Shown piece after piece: positions 15,791-24,838 of a stretch of DNA of 64,000 nt (its first letter is position 1; every line of letters begins with the position of its first letter). Where the stretch lies: the NCBI GenBank assembly GCA_963745665.1, contig CAVUYE010000002.1:310001-374000 (forward strand), in the 5' to 3' direction. Under the pieces are notes generated by a model. The model was not told the origin of the DNA, did no database searches, and saw only the letters and a list, made by a program, of their open reading frames with translations. Source of the stretch: Bog-473 sp963745665 (GTDB lineage: Bacteria > Actinomycetota > Acidimicrobiia > Acidimicrobiales > RAAP-2). Both the position numbers and the translations under genes were made by a program.

Positions 15791-18096
15791 TCACTGAGAG
15801 GCCAGATGGCCGCCACCTCGGCCACCGGGTCGCGGATGATCGGACCGGTCGCTCTGACCTCCGCCCGGACGATGGTGCCGTTGAAGGCGAATGGCGCGCC
15901 GTAGTCGCCACCGATGGCCGGGCCCCATTCGTAGCCGCAGGTGAGTCCGATCATCAACTCGTTGAAGGCCACCGGGGTGAAGCGCTTCACCGGGCCGGTC
16001 CCGACCACCACTCCGTCCTGCACCAGCGTGGCCTGCCCTCCGAGCCCGTCGTCCTTTTCGAAGCGGAAAGCCACCTCGTGGCGGCCCGCGTCGAGGTTCG
16101 TGTCGGCCACGACCTCGTAGAGCCGCTGACCGTGCAGGTTGTGCAGGTAGCGCAGCCGGCCGTCGAATACGTGGAAGGACCAGCCTCCGAGAGCGCATCC
16201 GAGCGCAAGCAGGGTCCCTGACGGCGCGACACCGTCGGGTACCTCGAGCGTGAGGTAGATCGTCGTGGGAGCGGTTGCGCATGTCGACGGCCACCCATTC
16301 GGGCACCGGGGCGCCGCCCTGGAAGTAGCGGTACGTCTCTTGGGGCCGCCGGCCATCGTGGTTGTGCGCGATGACCTCGAGCACCCGGTTGTCGAGCGGG
16401 AGCACGTCGTTGCGCCGCGCCTCCTCCCACCAGAGGTCCACGAGCTCAGCGACCTTGTCCGGGAATTCGGCGGCACGGTCACGCGACTCCGAGACGTCCT
16501 CGGCCACGTGGTAGAGCTCCCAGACGTCCTCGTCCCAGGGCGCGTTGGACCGGAGTCCGTCGCCGTAGATCGGACCGACCGGGTGGTACGCCACCGCCTT
16601 CCACCCGTCGTGGTAGATCGCACGGGAACCGAGCATCTCGAAGTGCTGGGTCAGGTGCCGGCCCGTCGCCTGTCTCCCCTCCGTCGCCGAGCACGTAGCC
16701 GAAGCTGGTGCCGTCGAGATGCGACTGGACGATGCCGTCGATGTCGCGCCGGAGGTGCGATGCCCACGAGCTCGAGCACCGTCGGCGCGATGTCGACCGC
16801 GTGCGCGTACTGACGGCGGACGCCGCCGCTTTCGCCGGCCCGCCGGCTCGATCGGCAGACGGACGATGCAGGGGTCGGCGACGCCTCCTTCGTGGACCTC
16901 TCGCTTCCAGCGCTTGAACGGGGTGTTCCCCGCCATCGTCCAACCCCACGGGTAGTTGTTGTGGCAGCAGCGGCCCACCGATCTCGTCGATGCCTGTCGT
17001 ACATCTCGTCGACGCCGGCGCCATCGAAGTTCGACAGCCGACCCTCGTTGATGGTCCCTTCCTTGCCCACCCTCGGAACTGGCGCCGTTGTCCGAGACGA
17101 TGATCACCAGCGTGTCGTCGGCGTCACCCAGCGTCATCGATGAAGGCGAGCACACGGCCGATCTGCTCGTCGGTGTAGGACAAGAAGGCGGCGAAGCACT
17201 CCATGAAGCGCTCGGCCAGCGTGCGTTCGCGCGTCGTCGAGGCTCTCCCAGGCGGGGACCCACGGCGGGCGCGGCGTGAGCACGGTGCCCTCGGGGACGA
17301 TGCCCGAGGCGAGCTGACGGGCGAAGGTCTCGTCGCGCCAGGCGTCCCAGCCCTTGTGCAAAACGGCCCTTGTAGCGCTCGATCCACTCCGCCGGCGCGT
17401 GGTGAGGCGAGTGGCAGGCTCCTGTGGCGAAGTACAAGAAGAAGGGCAGCTCGTCGTCGACGGCGCGCAGGTCGCTCAGGTACTCGATGGTCCGGTCGGC
17501 AATATCCCCGCTCAGGTGGTAGCCCTCGTCGATCGATCCGGGGCGGGCGCACGGCGTGATTGTCGTGGTAGAGCGCGGGCACGAACTGATGGGTCTCGCC
17601 GCCGTGGAAGCCGTACCAGCGGTCGAAGCCGCGTCCGAGGGGCCACGTGGCCCGCGAGTTCGCCATGTTGGTCTCGCCCTCGGGGGTCAGATGCCATTTT
17701 CCGACGGCGTAGGTGGCGTACCCGGTTGCCCTGCAGCATCTCGGACAGGAAGCCGTTCTCGCGGGGCGGTCTTCCCCAGTAGCCGGGGTAACCGGTGGCC
17801 AGGTCGGCCACGCGCCCCATGCCGCTGCGATGGTGGTTCCGTCCGGTCAGCAGGCAGGCCCGCGTCGGTGAGCAGAGGGCGGTGGTGTGGAAGTTCGTCA
17901 GCCGCACGCCTTCGGCGGCGACCGCGTCGATGAAAGGGGTATCGATATCGGACCCGTAGCAACCCAGTTGGGCGAATCCGACGTCGTCGAGCACGATGAG
18001 TACCACGTTGGGCGCACCCTGGGGTGGAGCAGGCACCGGCGGCCACCACGGCTCCGAGTCCCGCCAGTCGTTGCCGATCTTTCCCTGAAATTCCAT
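15791..18096 (-). pseudogene. Arylsulfatase (type I, formylglycine), twelve +1 frameshifts
   Basis: The intact protein would be about 765 residues and would hydrolyse sulfate esters. The start at ATG 18096 fits the family N terminus (EFQGKIGNDWRDSEPWWP). The metal site VVLIVLDDVGFAQLG and the modification motif CSPTRACLLTGR, whose Cys becomes formylglycine, are present, as are GKWHLTP, SDNGAS, DEIGGP and QHFEMLGSRAIYHDGWKAVA. The frame shifts +1 twelve times, near 17725, 17541, 17358, 17223-17240, 17133, 17065, 16992, 16963, 16834, 16746, 16668 and 16262. The C-terminal end is uncertain: either HLASQ at 15791 after another shift, or reading on antisense into the CoA-transferase. No sulfatase-maturase gene is nearby. 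Confidence 0.75.
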
Positions 18097-18396
18097 TCGT
18101 GCCACGCGCCATGCCCCCAGGTCCTCGATGTGCGGAGAGCTTGGCATTCCGCGTGCCCGATCTGCACGTGTCTGGCCCTTCCGCCTGCGTGGCGGCTGTG
18201 TGACCATGGGACCCTGGTGGGCCGCCTTGCGCTGCCCAAACCCCACCCAATTCCTTCACCCCGGTCCTGCTGGCAACCCCACTTTCAACCGCTCCTAAAG
18301 ATGAGGGTCGGGCTAGACGAAACATCCTGTACAGCGCTAGCTCGGGCCACTCGGTGCGTGGCGTGGAGAAACTGGCGGTAAATGGGGGAGGCGAAC
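18097..18396. other. Divergent intergenic region
   Basis: This stretch separates the sulfatase start from the diguanylate cyclase and should hold promoters for both. No clear -35/-10 pair, palindrome or small gene was seen. GGGGGAGG at 18384-18391 is the ribosome site that fixes the cyclase start. Confidence 0.4.
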
Positions 18397-19806
18397 ATGG
18401 TCACCGAGGAGGAGTGGTCCGGCGAGGTGGCGCGGTCCGCCCGCTTCCGACTGATCAGCCCCGTCATCGCCCTCGGCGCCTTCGGGCTGATCTTCGTTCC
18501 CTGCATGATGGCGGGCCAGGCGGTGGCCTCGGGGATCTACGCCGACCTGGTGGCGGTCGGCATTCTCATGGCGATCATGTTGCCGCTGGCCTTCGTGCTG
18601 GTCGCCCTGGGCGAGCGCAACCAGCGCGGCACCGATGAGAAGGTCCGCAAGCTCAACGCGGAGTTGGGCGATGCCGTCGCCGACGCCGAGCGTCTCAACA
18701 CCGAGCTCAGTGCCGCCATGTCCGACGCCGATCACCAAGCGCAGATCCGGGACACCCAGGTGCAGCGCCAACGCTTCGAAAGTCGCCTGGCCAATGCACT
18801 CGATATGGCCGAAGGCGAGCCCGAAGTCATCGAGGTCATCGAACGGTCCTTTTCGACCGTGTTGCCCGACGCGCCGGCTGAGCTGCTCCTCGCGGACAAC
18901 AGTCACGCGCACCTCCATCGCATGGCCGCCGTGGGCCCCGACGGAAAGCCACCGAGCTGCGGCGTCGATTCTCCTGATCGCTGCCCGGCGGCACGGCGGG
19001 CTCAGATTCAGGAGTTCAGCGACAGCGACCACCTCGATGCCTGCCCCAAGTTGCGCAACCGCCCCGAAGGCCGGCTCTCGGCTCTGTGCGTGCCCGTTTC
19101 CATCATGGGGCGCACGGTGGGCGTGATCCATGCCACCGGTGAACCCGGGGTGAAGGTGGAAGACGATCGTGTGGACGACCTGGCCACCTTGGCGAAGTTG
19201 GCGGGCGCCCGTATCGGCTTGTTGCGAGTCATGGCCGAAACGCAGTTACAGGCTTCGACCGACACGCTCACCGGGTTGCTCAACCGGCGCTCCTTCTCCG
19301 AAAGGGTCGCTGCCATACCTGCGCACCTCCACCCGGTGGCCATGGCCATGGCCGACCTCGACCACTTCAAGGTCCTCAACGACACCTACGGGCACGAAAC
19401 GGGAGACCGGGCATTGCGTCTCTTTTCGCGTGTGCTCCGAGACACCCTACGGACGAGCGACGTCGCATCGCGCTACGGCGGTGAGGAGTTCGCCATCGCC
19501 TTCCCGGACTGCTCCGCAGTGGACGCGACCAGGGCACTGAACACCGTCCGTTCCCAACTCGACGCTGCGATCACCGTCGGGGGGCTTCCCAAGTTCACCG
19601 TGAGCTTCGGGGTCACGGAAGGTGAGCCGGGTGAGGAGCTGGCGACGATCCTGCGCCGGGCCGACGACGCCCTTCTGCAGGCGAAGCACGACGGCCGCGA
19701 CCGGGTCGTGCTGCACGACACGATGGGTGAGACCGCGCTCGCTTCGAGCGATGGACGCGGGGACATGATCCCTCTGCTCGATGGAGAGTTTCAGCCAGTC
19801 GAATAG
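18397..19806 (+). CDS. Membrane GAF-GGDEF diguanylate cyclase
   Basis: This enzyme makes the second messenger cyclic di-GMP from two GTP. ATG 18397 is chosen over 18382 because GGGGGAGG lies at the right distance; the product has 469 residues. Two membrane helices occupy about 22-75, then a coiled coil, a GAF-like sensor domain (about 130-290) and a GGDEF domain. The active-site loop is GGEEF at 361-365, and the inhibitory I-site RTSD lies five residues before it at 352-355, so product inhibition is expected. The GAF region has three clustered cysteines (SCGVDSPDRCP, DACPKL), which could be metal- or redox-responsive. It stands alone and is divergent from the sulfatase. Confidence 0.9.
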   Translation: MVTEEEWSGEVARSARFRLISPVIALGAFGLIFVPCMMAGQAVASGIYADLVAVGILMAIMLPLAFVLVALGERNQRGTDEKVRKLNAELGDAVADAERLNTELSAAMSDADHQAQIRDTQVQRQRFESRLANALDMAEGEPEVIEVIERSFSTVLPDAPAELLLADNSHAHLHRMAAVGPDGKPPSCGVDSPDRCPAARRAQIQEFSDSDHLDACPKLRNRPEGRLSALCVPVSIMGRTVGVIHATGEPGVKVEDDRVDDLATLAKLAGARIGLLRVMAETQLQASTDTLTGLLNRRSFSERVAAIPAHLHPVAMAMADLDHFKVLNDTYGHETGDRALRLFSRVLRDTLRTSDVASRYGGEEFAIAFPDCSAVDATRALNTVRSQLDAAITVGGLPKFTVSFGVTEGEPGEELATILRRADDALLQAKHDGRDRVVLHDTMGETALASSDGRGDMIPLLDGEFQPVE

Positions 19807-19821
19807 CGACGAACGCCCAGA

Positions 19822-19853
19822 GCCTGAGCGCAGCGCGGCCCAGGAGCTCAGGC
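19822..19853. terminator. Hairpin between convergent genes
   Basis: GCCTGAGC (19822-19829) pairs perfectly with GCTCAGGC (19846-19853) around a 16-base loop, in the short gap between the convergent cyclase and flavin oxidase genes. There is no U-tract, so it is only a possible bidirectional terminator. Confidence 0.35.
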
Positions 19854-21404
19854 CGGAATCGACTGCGTGAAATGAAACACGCCGTCAGGGTCGTATTGCC
19901 GCTTTACCTGTTGCAGCCGGGGGAGGTTCGACCCGTAGTACGCCTGCTGCCAGTCGGCCAAGGTGGGGTCGATGTAGTTCTGGTACGAACCTTGCGTCAC
20001 GGGCTCGAACGCCTGCTGCAGATGTCCTAACCACGCGGAAGCCGCCGCTGTCGCGCTCTGCGACGGCGGCGAGCTCGCATAGGTGACCGAGTACTGGGCG
20101 CACGAGACAGCGGACCGGTGGACGAAGGCCGTCTCGTTTGCCGCAAGCCGATTGATCGCCCCTCCGTAGCCGTCGAAGACGACGCCGCCACCGGCACCGG
20201 GCAGAGAGGCCGGGAGCGACGACAGGGCCGAGACGATGGCACTCACGGCCGCCTCGGGGAGCGCACCACCGACGTACGAGGACTTTGCGGCAAACGCCGA
20301 CTGGGCCGGGGCGGCGCACTGGGCCACAGGCTTACCCTCGCAGCCCGCCTCAATCATCGTGGCCGTGAGGTAGTCCTCTGGCCCCACGAAGTGGTAGGTC
20401 GTTGCTTCGTTCACCGCAGCGGTGAGGGGGTTCAGCGCGGCGGAGCACGCGCTCACGCTTCCAACGAACACCCCGGTGACCTTGACGAGACCGCCCCCGA
20501 CCGTCCCGCTGGCGAAGAGCTGGCAGTTGGCCCACAGTTCGTCGGGCGCCGACGGGATCCAGCGGAGCCACGCGTCGAGGACGCTGCCGGCCGCCCCCCA
20601 CGGCCATTCGAGTGTGAAGAGGGTAATTGCGTCGGGAATGGGGTAGGTCCGGAACCCGAACGAGGTCACGACGCCGAAGTTTCCGCCGCCCCCACCTCGG
20701 CTCGCCCAGTAGAGGTTCTCGTCTTGCCCGGGCGCGCAGCGGTGCAAAACGCCGTCCGCGGTGACGATCTCCACTGACTGGAGCTGATCGCATGTGAGCC
20801 CATAGGCCCGCGAGAACACTCCGACCCCACCGCCCAATGCCAGGCCGGCGATCCCCACGGTCGGACACGAGCCGCCCGGGAGGAGGAGACCCTGCGCCGC
20901 CAGTTGGCTGTAGACGTCGATCAGGATCGTGCCGGCACCCACCGTGGCGAGTTGACCGGTGCTGCCGCCCGACCCGCTCGCCGAAACCTGGTCCATATTC
21001 GTGACGTCGATGACCAGGCCGGGACAGGCGGAGTAGCCGGCGTAACTGTGCCCGCCCGAGCGCGCCGCCACTTCCACGTTGTGCTCCCGGGCGAAGGCAA
21101 GGCAACGCTGGACATCGCTCGCAGATTGACATTGGGCGATCGCTGCGGCGTTCTGTGTGTAGACGGAGTTGTACAGGTGCCCGGCCGCGGGGTACCCGGT
21201 GTCGCCCGGTTGGAGCAACAGACCGACCAGGGTGGCGGCCAGTTTGGACCAATCGGGTGGTCCTTGACCCGTCTCGGACGTCGGGGATGTGCCGCCGCCG
21301 CCCGAGGAGTGCGGGCTCGAACTCGAGCACCCGGCCACCACACCGCCGGCCAGCACTCCGGATCCGAGCACGGTGGCCCCACGCAAAAAGGAACGGCGAT
21401 CCAT
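19848..21404 (-). CDS. Tat-exported FAD oxidase (berberine-bridge type), lipoprotein
   Basis: This 518-residue secreted flavoprotein oxidises alcohols or sugars with oxygen. The N terminus has the twin-arginine motif RRSFLRG and a lipobox ending VVAGC (Cys near residue 26), so it is probably exported folded and lipid-anchored. The FAD domain shows RSGGHSYAG, where the His usually carries the 8-alpha bond, and GGSCPTVGIAGLALGGG, where the Cys would make the second bond of a bicovalent flavin. The C-terminal BBE segment reads YYGSNLPRLQQVKRQYDP. It is a single gene. The substrate is unknown. Confidence 0.85.
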   Translation of the reverse strand: MDRRSFLRGATVLGSGVLAGGVVAGCSSSSPHSSGGGGTSPTSETGQGPPDWSKLAATLVGLLLQPGDTGYPAAGHLYNSVYTQNAAAIAQCQSASDVQRCLAFAREHNVEVAARSGGHSYAGYSACPGLVIDVTNMDQVSASGSGGSTGQLATVGAGTILIDVYSQLAAQGLLLPGGSCPTVGIAGLALGGGVGVFSRAYGLTCDQLQSVEIVTADGVLHRCAPGQDENLYWASRGGGGGNFGVVTSFGFRTYPIPDAITLFTLEWPWGAAGSVLDAWLRWIPSAPDELWANCQLFASGTVGGGLVKVTGVFVGSVSACSAALNPLTAAVNEATTYHFVGPEDYLTATMIEAGCEGKPVAQCAAPAQSAFAAKSSYVGGALPEAAVSAIVSALSSLPASLPGAGGGVVFDGYGGAINRLAANETAFVHRSAVSCAQYSVTYASSPPSQSATAAASAWLGHLQQAFEPVTQGSYQNYIDPTLADWQQAYYGSNLPRLQQVKRQYDPDGVFHFTQSIPA

Positions 21405-21475
21405 CAGCCCCGAGCAGCGCCGGCCGACATGCGAGCCGTTTCGGCCATGGCCGCCGAGGTTAGGTCAATCCATGA

Positions 21476-21922
21476 TCACGCGGCGGCAGGCACCGATACA
21501 CCGTTGGCCTTCAAGGTCACTTCGACGTTCCCGCGGGTGGCGTTGGAGTACGGGCACACCTCGTGTGCCGCTGCGACGATGGAAACGGCGCGGTCTGCAT
21601 CGCTGATTCCGGGAAGCGTGACATCGAGCCCCACGGCGACATTGAACCCGCGGTTCTCCGTGGTGATCAGGCTCACCTCTGACTCGATGGAAACCGCACC
21701 GAGATCCACCTTCTCCCGACGCCCCACAACGCCGAGCGCTCCCTCGAAGCAGGCCGCGTAGCCCACGGCGAACAACTGCTCGGGATTCGTGCCTCCACCG
21801 TCGCCGCCCATTTCGACGGGAGTACGGAGCTGGACGTCCAGGGCTCCGTCGCTGGTGACCCCATGCCCCTCGGCCCGTCCGCCCGTGACGTGGGCTTGAG
21901 CCGTGTACAACGATTTGGCCAT
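21476..21922 (-). CDS. ohr: Organic hydroperoxide resistance protein (Ohr/OsmC)
   Basis: This cytoplasmic thiol peroxidase reduces organic hydroperoxides. The ATG at 21922, seven bases after AGAGGAG, gives 148 residues, the usual size. The two redox cysteines are Cys58 (AACFEGAL) and Cys123 (EVCPYSNATRGN), both in the expected Ohr context. No OhrR-type regulator is adjacent. Its position next to a P450 and a flavin oxidase fits protection from oxidative by-products. It is divergent from the P450. Confidence 0.9.
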   Translation of the reverse strand: MAKSLYTAQAHVTGGRAEGHGVTSDGALDVQLRTPVEMGGDGGGTNPEQLFAVGYAACFEGALGVVGRREKVDLGAVSIESEVSLITTENRGFNVAVGLDVTLPGISDADRAVSIVAAAHEVCPYSNATRGNVEVTLKANGVSVPAAA

Positions 21923-22114
21923 CTTCGACTCCTCTCGCGGGTCCCGGCAGTCCGCCCTCTTGCGGAGCTCCGGCTCTTCTTCACGATCCAATGTACGGGG
22001 AGCGCCCCCATTCTCGAGCCGAGTGGAGAGACACGGACTGGCGCCTCCGGGCCGCACTAGTCTGCGCCGTCGGGAAACGGGGTTTCCGGTGGCGCGCCGG
22101 AGTGGGGGTGTTCC

Positions 22115-23404
22115 ATGGGAAGGCCGATCGTGGATCCGATGCCACCGACCGCCGTCGAGGTCCGACTTCCCTGGGATGCGGTCGTGGCAGACCCCGTCGC
22201 GACCCTGGCGCGGGCCCGATCCCGGCTGGGGGACACCTTCGTGGTCGACAGCGGGGACGACCGTTACCTCTTCCTCTTCTCTCCCTTGGGAGTCGCCGCC
22301 TTCTACGCTCTCCCCGAGGACAAAGCCAGCAAGGGGGTGGCTGACTGGCGCATGCTGAGGCGCAAGCTGCCGGACGAGCTCTTCGACGGTCGCCGGGTCC
22401 TGCCCCACCAGCTCTTCGGTCGAGAGGACGTGGCGGCCTACCTCCGCAACGTCGAGAATGCCGTCGATGTCGCCGCTGACGACCTCGGCGCAGAGGGCGA
22501 GGTGGATCTCTTCTCGCTCAGCCGGCGACTGGGTCACCGGGTCGGGCTCGCCTCATGGGGTGGGCCGGGCGCAGCCTCCGGGGAGCGCTTCGAGGTCCTG
22601 GTGCGGGCATTCGACCAGCTCGATGGCTCGGAATCCTTCGTCCACCCCGACGCCATGGCGCACGTGGCGGCAACGAACAAGGCGGGGGAGCGGGAGGCGC
22701 TGGCTGAGGTCACGTCGCAGCTGGGGTTGGGGCTGAGGGAGCTGCCCGAACATGAGCCTGAGCACACGCTGTTCGCCCGGGTGGCCGATGCATGGGCGGA
22801 CGCCGATCCCGCGGTGGCGCAGACCGGTGTCTGTCTCGACGTCACGCTCATCCACATCGCGTCGATGTCGAACATGTTCGCCGCCTTGGGATGGCACCTG
22901 GTGGACCTGATCGAGCACCCGGACTTCTCCGCCCGGGTGTGTGCCGAAGGCCCCGCCTTGGCCGAGGCGTGCGCGCTCGAGTCGACGCGCCTGGCGCAGC
23001 GATCGATCATGGCCCGTTTCACGCTCGCACCGATCACGTTGGCTGTGGAGGGTGGCCCGTTGGACGTGTCCGCGGGGATGACCGTTGCCACCCTGCTCCC
23101 GCTCACGAACCTGAGCGCGGCCCCCGGGCTCGAGCGATGGGATCCGGGGCGATGGAACCGGAGGAGATTGCGCGTTCCCGACGAGCTGGCGGTCACCGAA
23201 CTGGTGACTGTCTTTGGCCATGGTGCGCACTCCTGCCCGGCGCGCCCTTTCTCACTGGCGGCCATGACACTGGCATCGAGGGCCCTGCTCAGCCGGTTCC
23301 GGTGGCAACCCGCCTGGGACGAGCACCCGCAACCGGTGCGGGCGCAGATCGGTGGTGTGGCCCGTGCGGGTGCACCGTGTCGCGCCCGCTATTGGCGGCG
23401 CTGA
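22115..23404 (+). CDS. Cytochrome P450
   Basis: This 429-residue haem-thiolate monooxygenase has the haem loop FGHGAHSCPARPFS with Cys374 as ligand and an ExxR pair in LESTRLAQ. The I-helix acid-threonine signature is not recognisable (the segment reads HIASMSNMFAALGWHL), so oxygen activation may be atypical and the protein may be a non-canonical or peroxide-using P450. It is not closely similar to the three other P450s in this window. ATG 22115 is used; ATG 22139 is an alternative. Confidence 0.8.
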   Translation: MGRPIVDPMPPTAVEVRLPWDAVVADPVATLARARSRLGDTFVVDSGDDRYLFLFSPLGVAAFYALPEDKASKGVADWRMLRRKLPDELFDGRRVLPHQLFGREDVAAYLRNVENAVDVAADDLGAEGEVDLFSLSRRLGHRVGLASWGGPGAASGERFEVLVRAFDQLDGSESFVHPDAMAHVAATNKAGEREALAEVTSQLGLGLRELPEHEPEHTLFARVADAWADADPAVAQTGVCLDVTLIHIASMSNMFAALGWHLVDLIEHPDFSARVCAEGPALAEACALESTRLAQRSIMARFTLAPITLAVEGGPLDVSAGMTVATLLPLTNLSAAPGLERWDPGRWNRRRLRVPDELAVTELVTVFGHGAHSCPARPFSLAAMTLASRALLSRFRWQPAWDEHPQPVRAQIGGVARAGAPCRARYWRR

Positions 23405-23504
23405 CGATGCTGCGCCCTGCATCTGAATGCCTTCGAGAGGGCATATGTGCAAATCTTCAGGCCGGCGCGGTCACTGGTGGCTGCTCATTGCGCGGAGATC
23501 GATA

Positions 23505-24776
23505 ATGCGAAACAGCTTCATCCTGCCGGTCATCGGCACCTTGATCCTGATTGCCGTTGGGATTGTCGGCGCCGGTGGAACCGTGTCGGCCGCGGCGAGC
23601 CCGACCCAAGGTGTCACGGCGACATCCATCCGAGTCGGTATTCCGTATGTCGACCTCGCCGCCGTCCGGCAGTTCGGCATCACCTTGGATCAAGGGAGTT
23701 TTCCCGATGCCTACAACGCCATCATCTCGAATCTGAACGCGCACGGTGGTATCGACGGCCGCCACCTGGTGCCGTATCTGGTGGCGGTGAACCCTGTGGG
23801 AACGGGGCCCGCAATCACTGCCTGTACGCAACTCTCTGAGGATGACGCGGTCTTCGTTGCCATCGCCCCGCAGCAGACCGACTGCTACCTGCAGCAGCAC
23901 AATGTCCCCACGATTTCGGGCTCGTTCCAAGACGTGCAGGCGTCTGGCGGCACGCCGAACTTCACCTTGGTGCCTCCGCCGGCGGCCTACGACCCGGTGC
24001 AGCTTGCCGTTCTGTCACACCGCGGCGTCTTCAAGGGCAAGAAGATAGGCCTCTTCGCGGGAACCGAGACCGACGCCAGCGAGCTGAAGGTCGTGCAAAC
24101 GTCCCTGAAGTCCCTCGGTGCACACGTGGTGCAGAGCGCAGTTGACGGTGCGCCGCAAGACGACGAGGTGGCGACCAATCAACAGGCCGGGTTGATCGCT
24201 CAGCGTTTCCAGCTGGCCGGGGTCAACGAGGTTGTGGCAGTAGGTACGGGCGCGACCATCTGGCCCGAGTCGCTGCAAGCCAACCAGAGCCCCTACTTGC
24301 CGGCATGGATCGCGACGAGCGAATCCGGCCTCGAGAGCGCCGTCCTGGGGTCCTCCATAGCGCCCAAGTATCTCCGGAACGTCCTGACGACGAGCCCCGT
24401 TCCGTCGAACTATCAGCTCTGGCACACACCGGCGGTCCAGCAGTGCGACAGCGTGGTTCGCAAGGCGTACCCGTCGCTCAAGATCACGCCGCCCACGAAT
24501 CCGCTCACCGGGTCGGACCAGACCTTTTTCGCCGTGGAGTCAGCGTGCTTGAACATCGACCTCTTTGCCACCATCGCCAAGGCGGCGGGGAAAGACCTGA
24601 CATGGTCCAGCTTCGCCCACGCCGGCTACGGACTGCGGAACGCCACCATTCCGGGATCGGGCGAGCCCGTGTCCTTCGGGCCGGGACGGTCCTACGCCAT
24701 CGGACCGGTGTACCTGGTGACCTTCGACCAGGCGAAGAGCGTGCTGCAATTTTCTGACACCGTGGCCACCGGGTAG
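23505..24776 (+). CDS. Periplasmic-type substrate-binding protein (Peripla_BP_6 family)
   Basis: This is an extracytoplasmic receptor of the branched-chain amino acid (LivJ-like) class. ATG 23505 follows CGGAG and starts a clean signal peptide (MRNSFILPVIGTLILIAVG, then an AAA-type site); the mature part begins near residue 30. Family features are SIRVGIPYVD, NAHGGIDGRHLVPYL and the paired alpha/beta lobes. Mycobacterial and acidimicrobial homologues often bind hydrophobic catabolic substrates. No ABC permease or ATPase genes are adjacent, so it is an orphan receptor here. Confidence 0.8.
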   Translation: MRNSFILPVIGTLILIAVGIVGAGGTVSAAASPTQGVTATSIRVGIPYVDLAAVRQFGITLDQGSFPDAYNAIISNLNAHGGIDGRHLVPYLVAVNPVGTGPAITACTQLSEDDAVFVAIAPQQTDCYLQQHNVPTISGSFQDVQASGGTPNFTLVPPPAAYDPVQLAVLSHRGVFKGKKIGLFAGTETDASELKVVQTSLKSLGAHVVQSAVDGAPQDDEVATNQQAGLIAQRFQLAGVNEVVAVGTGATIWPESLQANQSPYLPAWIATSESGLESAVLGSSIAPKYLRNVLTTSPVPSNYQLWHTPAVQQCDSVVRKAYPSLKITPPTNPLTGSDQTFFAVESACLNIDLFATIAKAAGKDLTWSSFAHAGYGLRNATIPGSGEPVSFGPGRSYAIGPVYLVTFDQAKSVLQFSDTVATG

Positions 24777-24838
24777 TCAGCGGTTCTGAAGGCTTGGCTC
24801 GGCGCAACGCTGCCGCCGCGACAGAATGGTGAAGGTGC

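Noticed and set aside
13373..18096. Interpretation of the frameshifted block as a programmed recoding system
   Set aside because: Twenty-four independent +1 events without a common slippery sequence or downstream structure would be unprecedented; consensus error is simpler. It is kept as a finding only because it can be checked easily.
21923..22537. Open minus-strand extension of the Ohr frame
   Set aside because: It is antisense to the P450 gene; Ohr is complete from 21922 with a good ribosome site.
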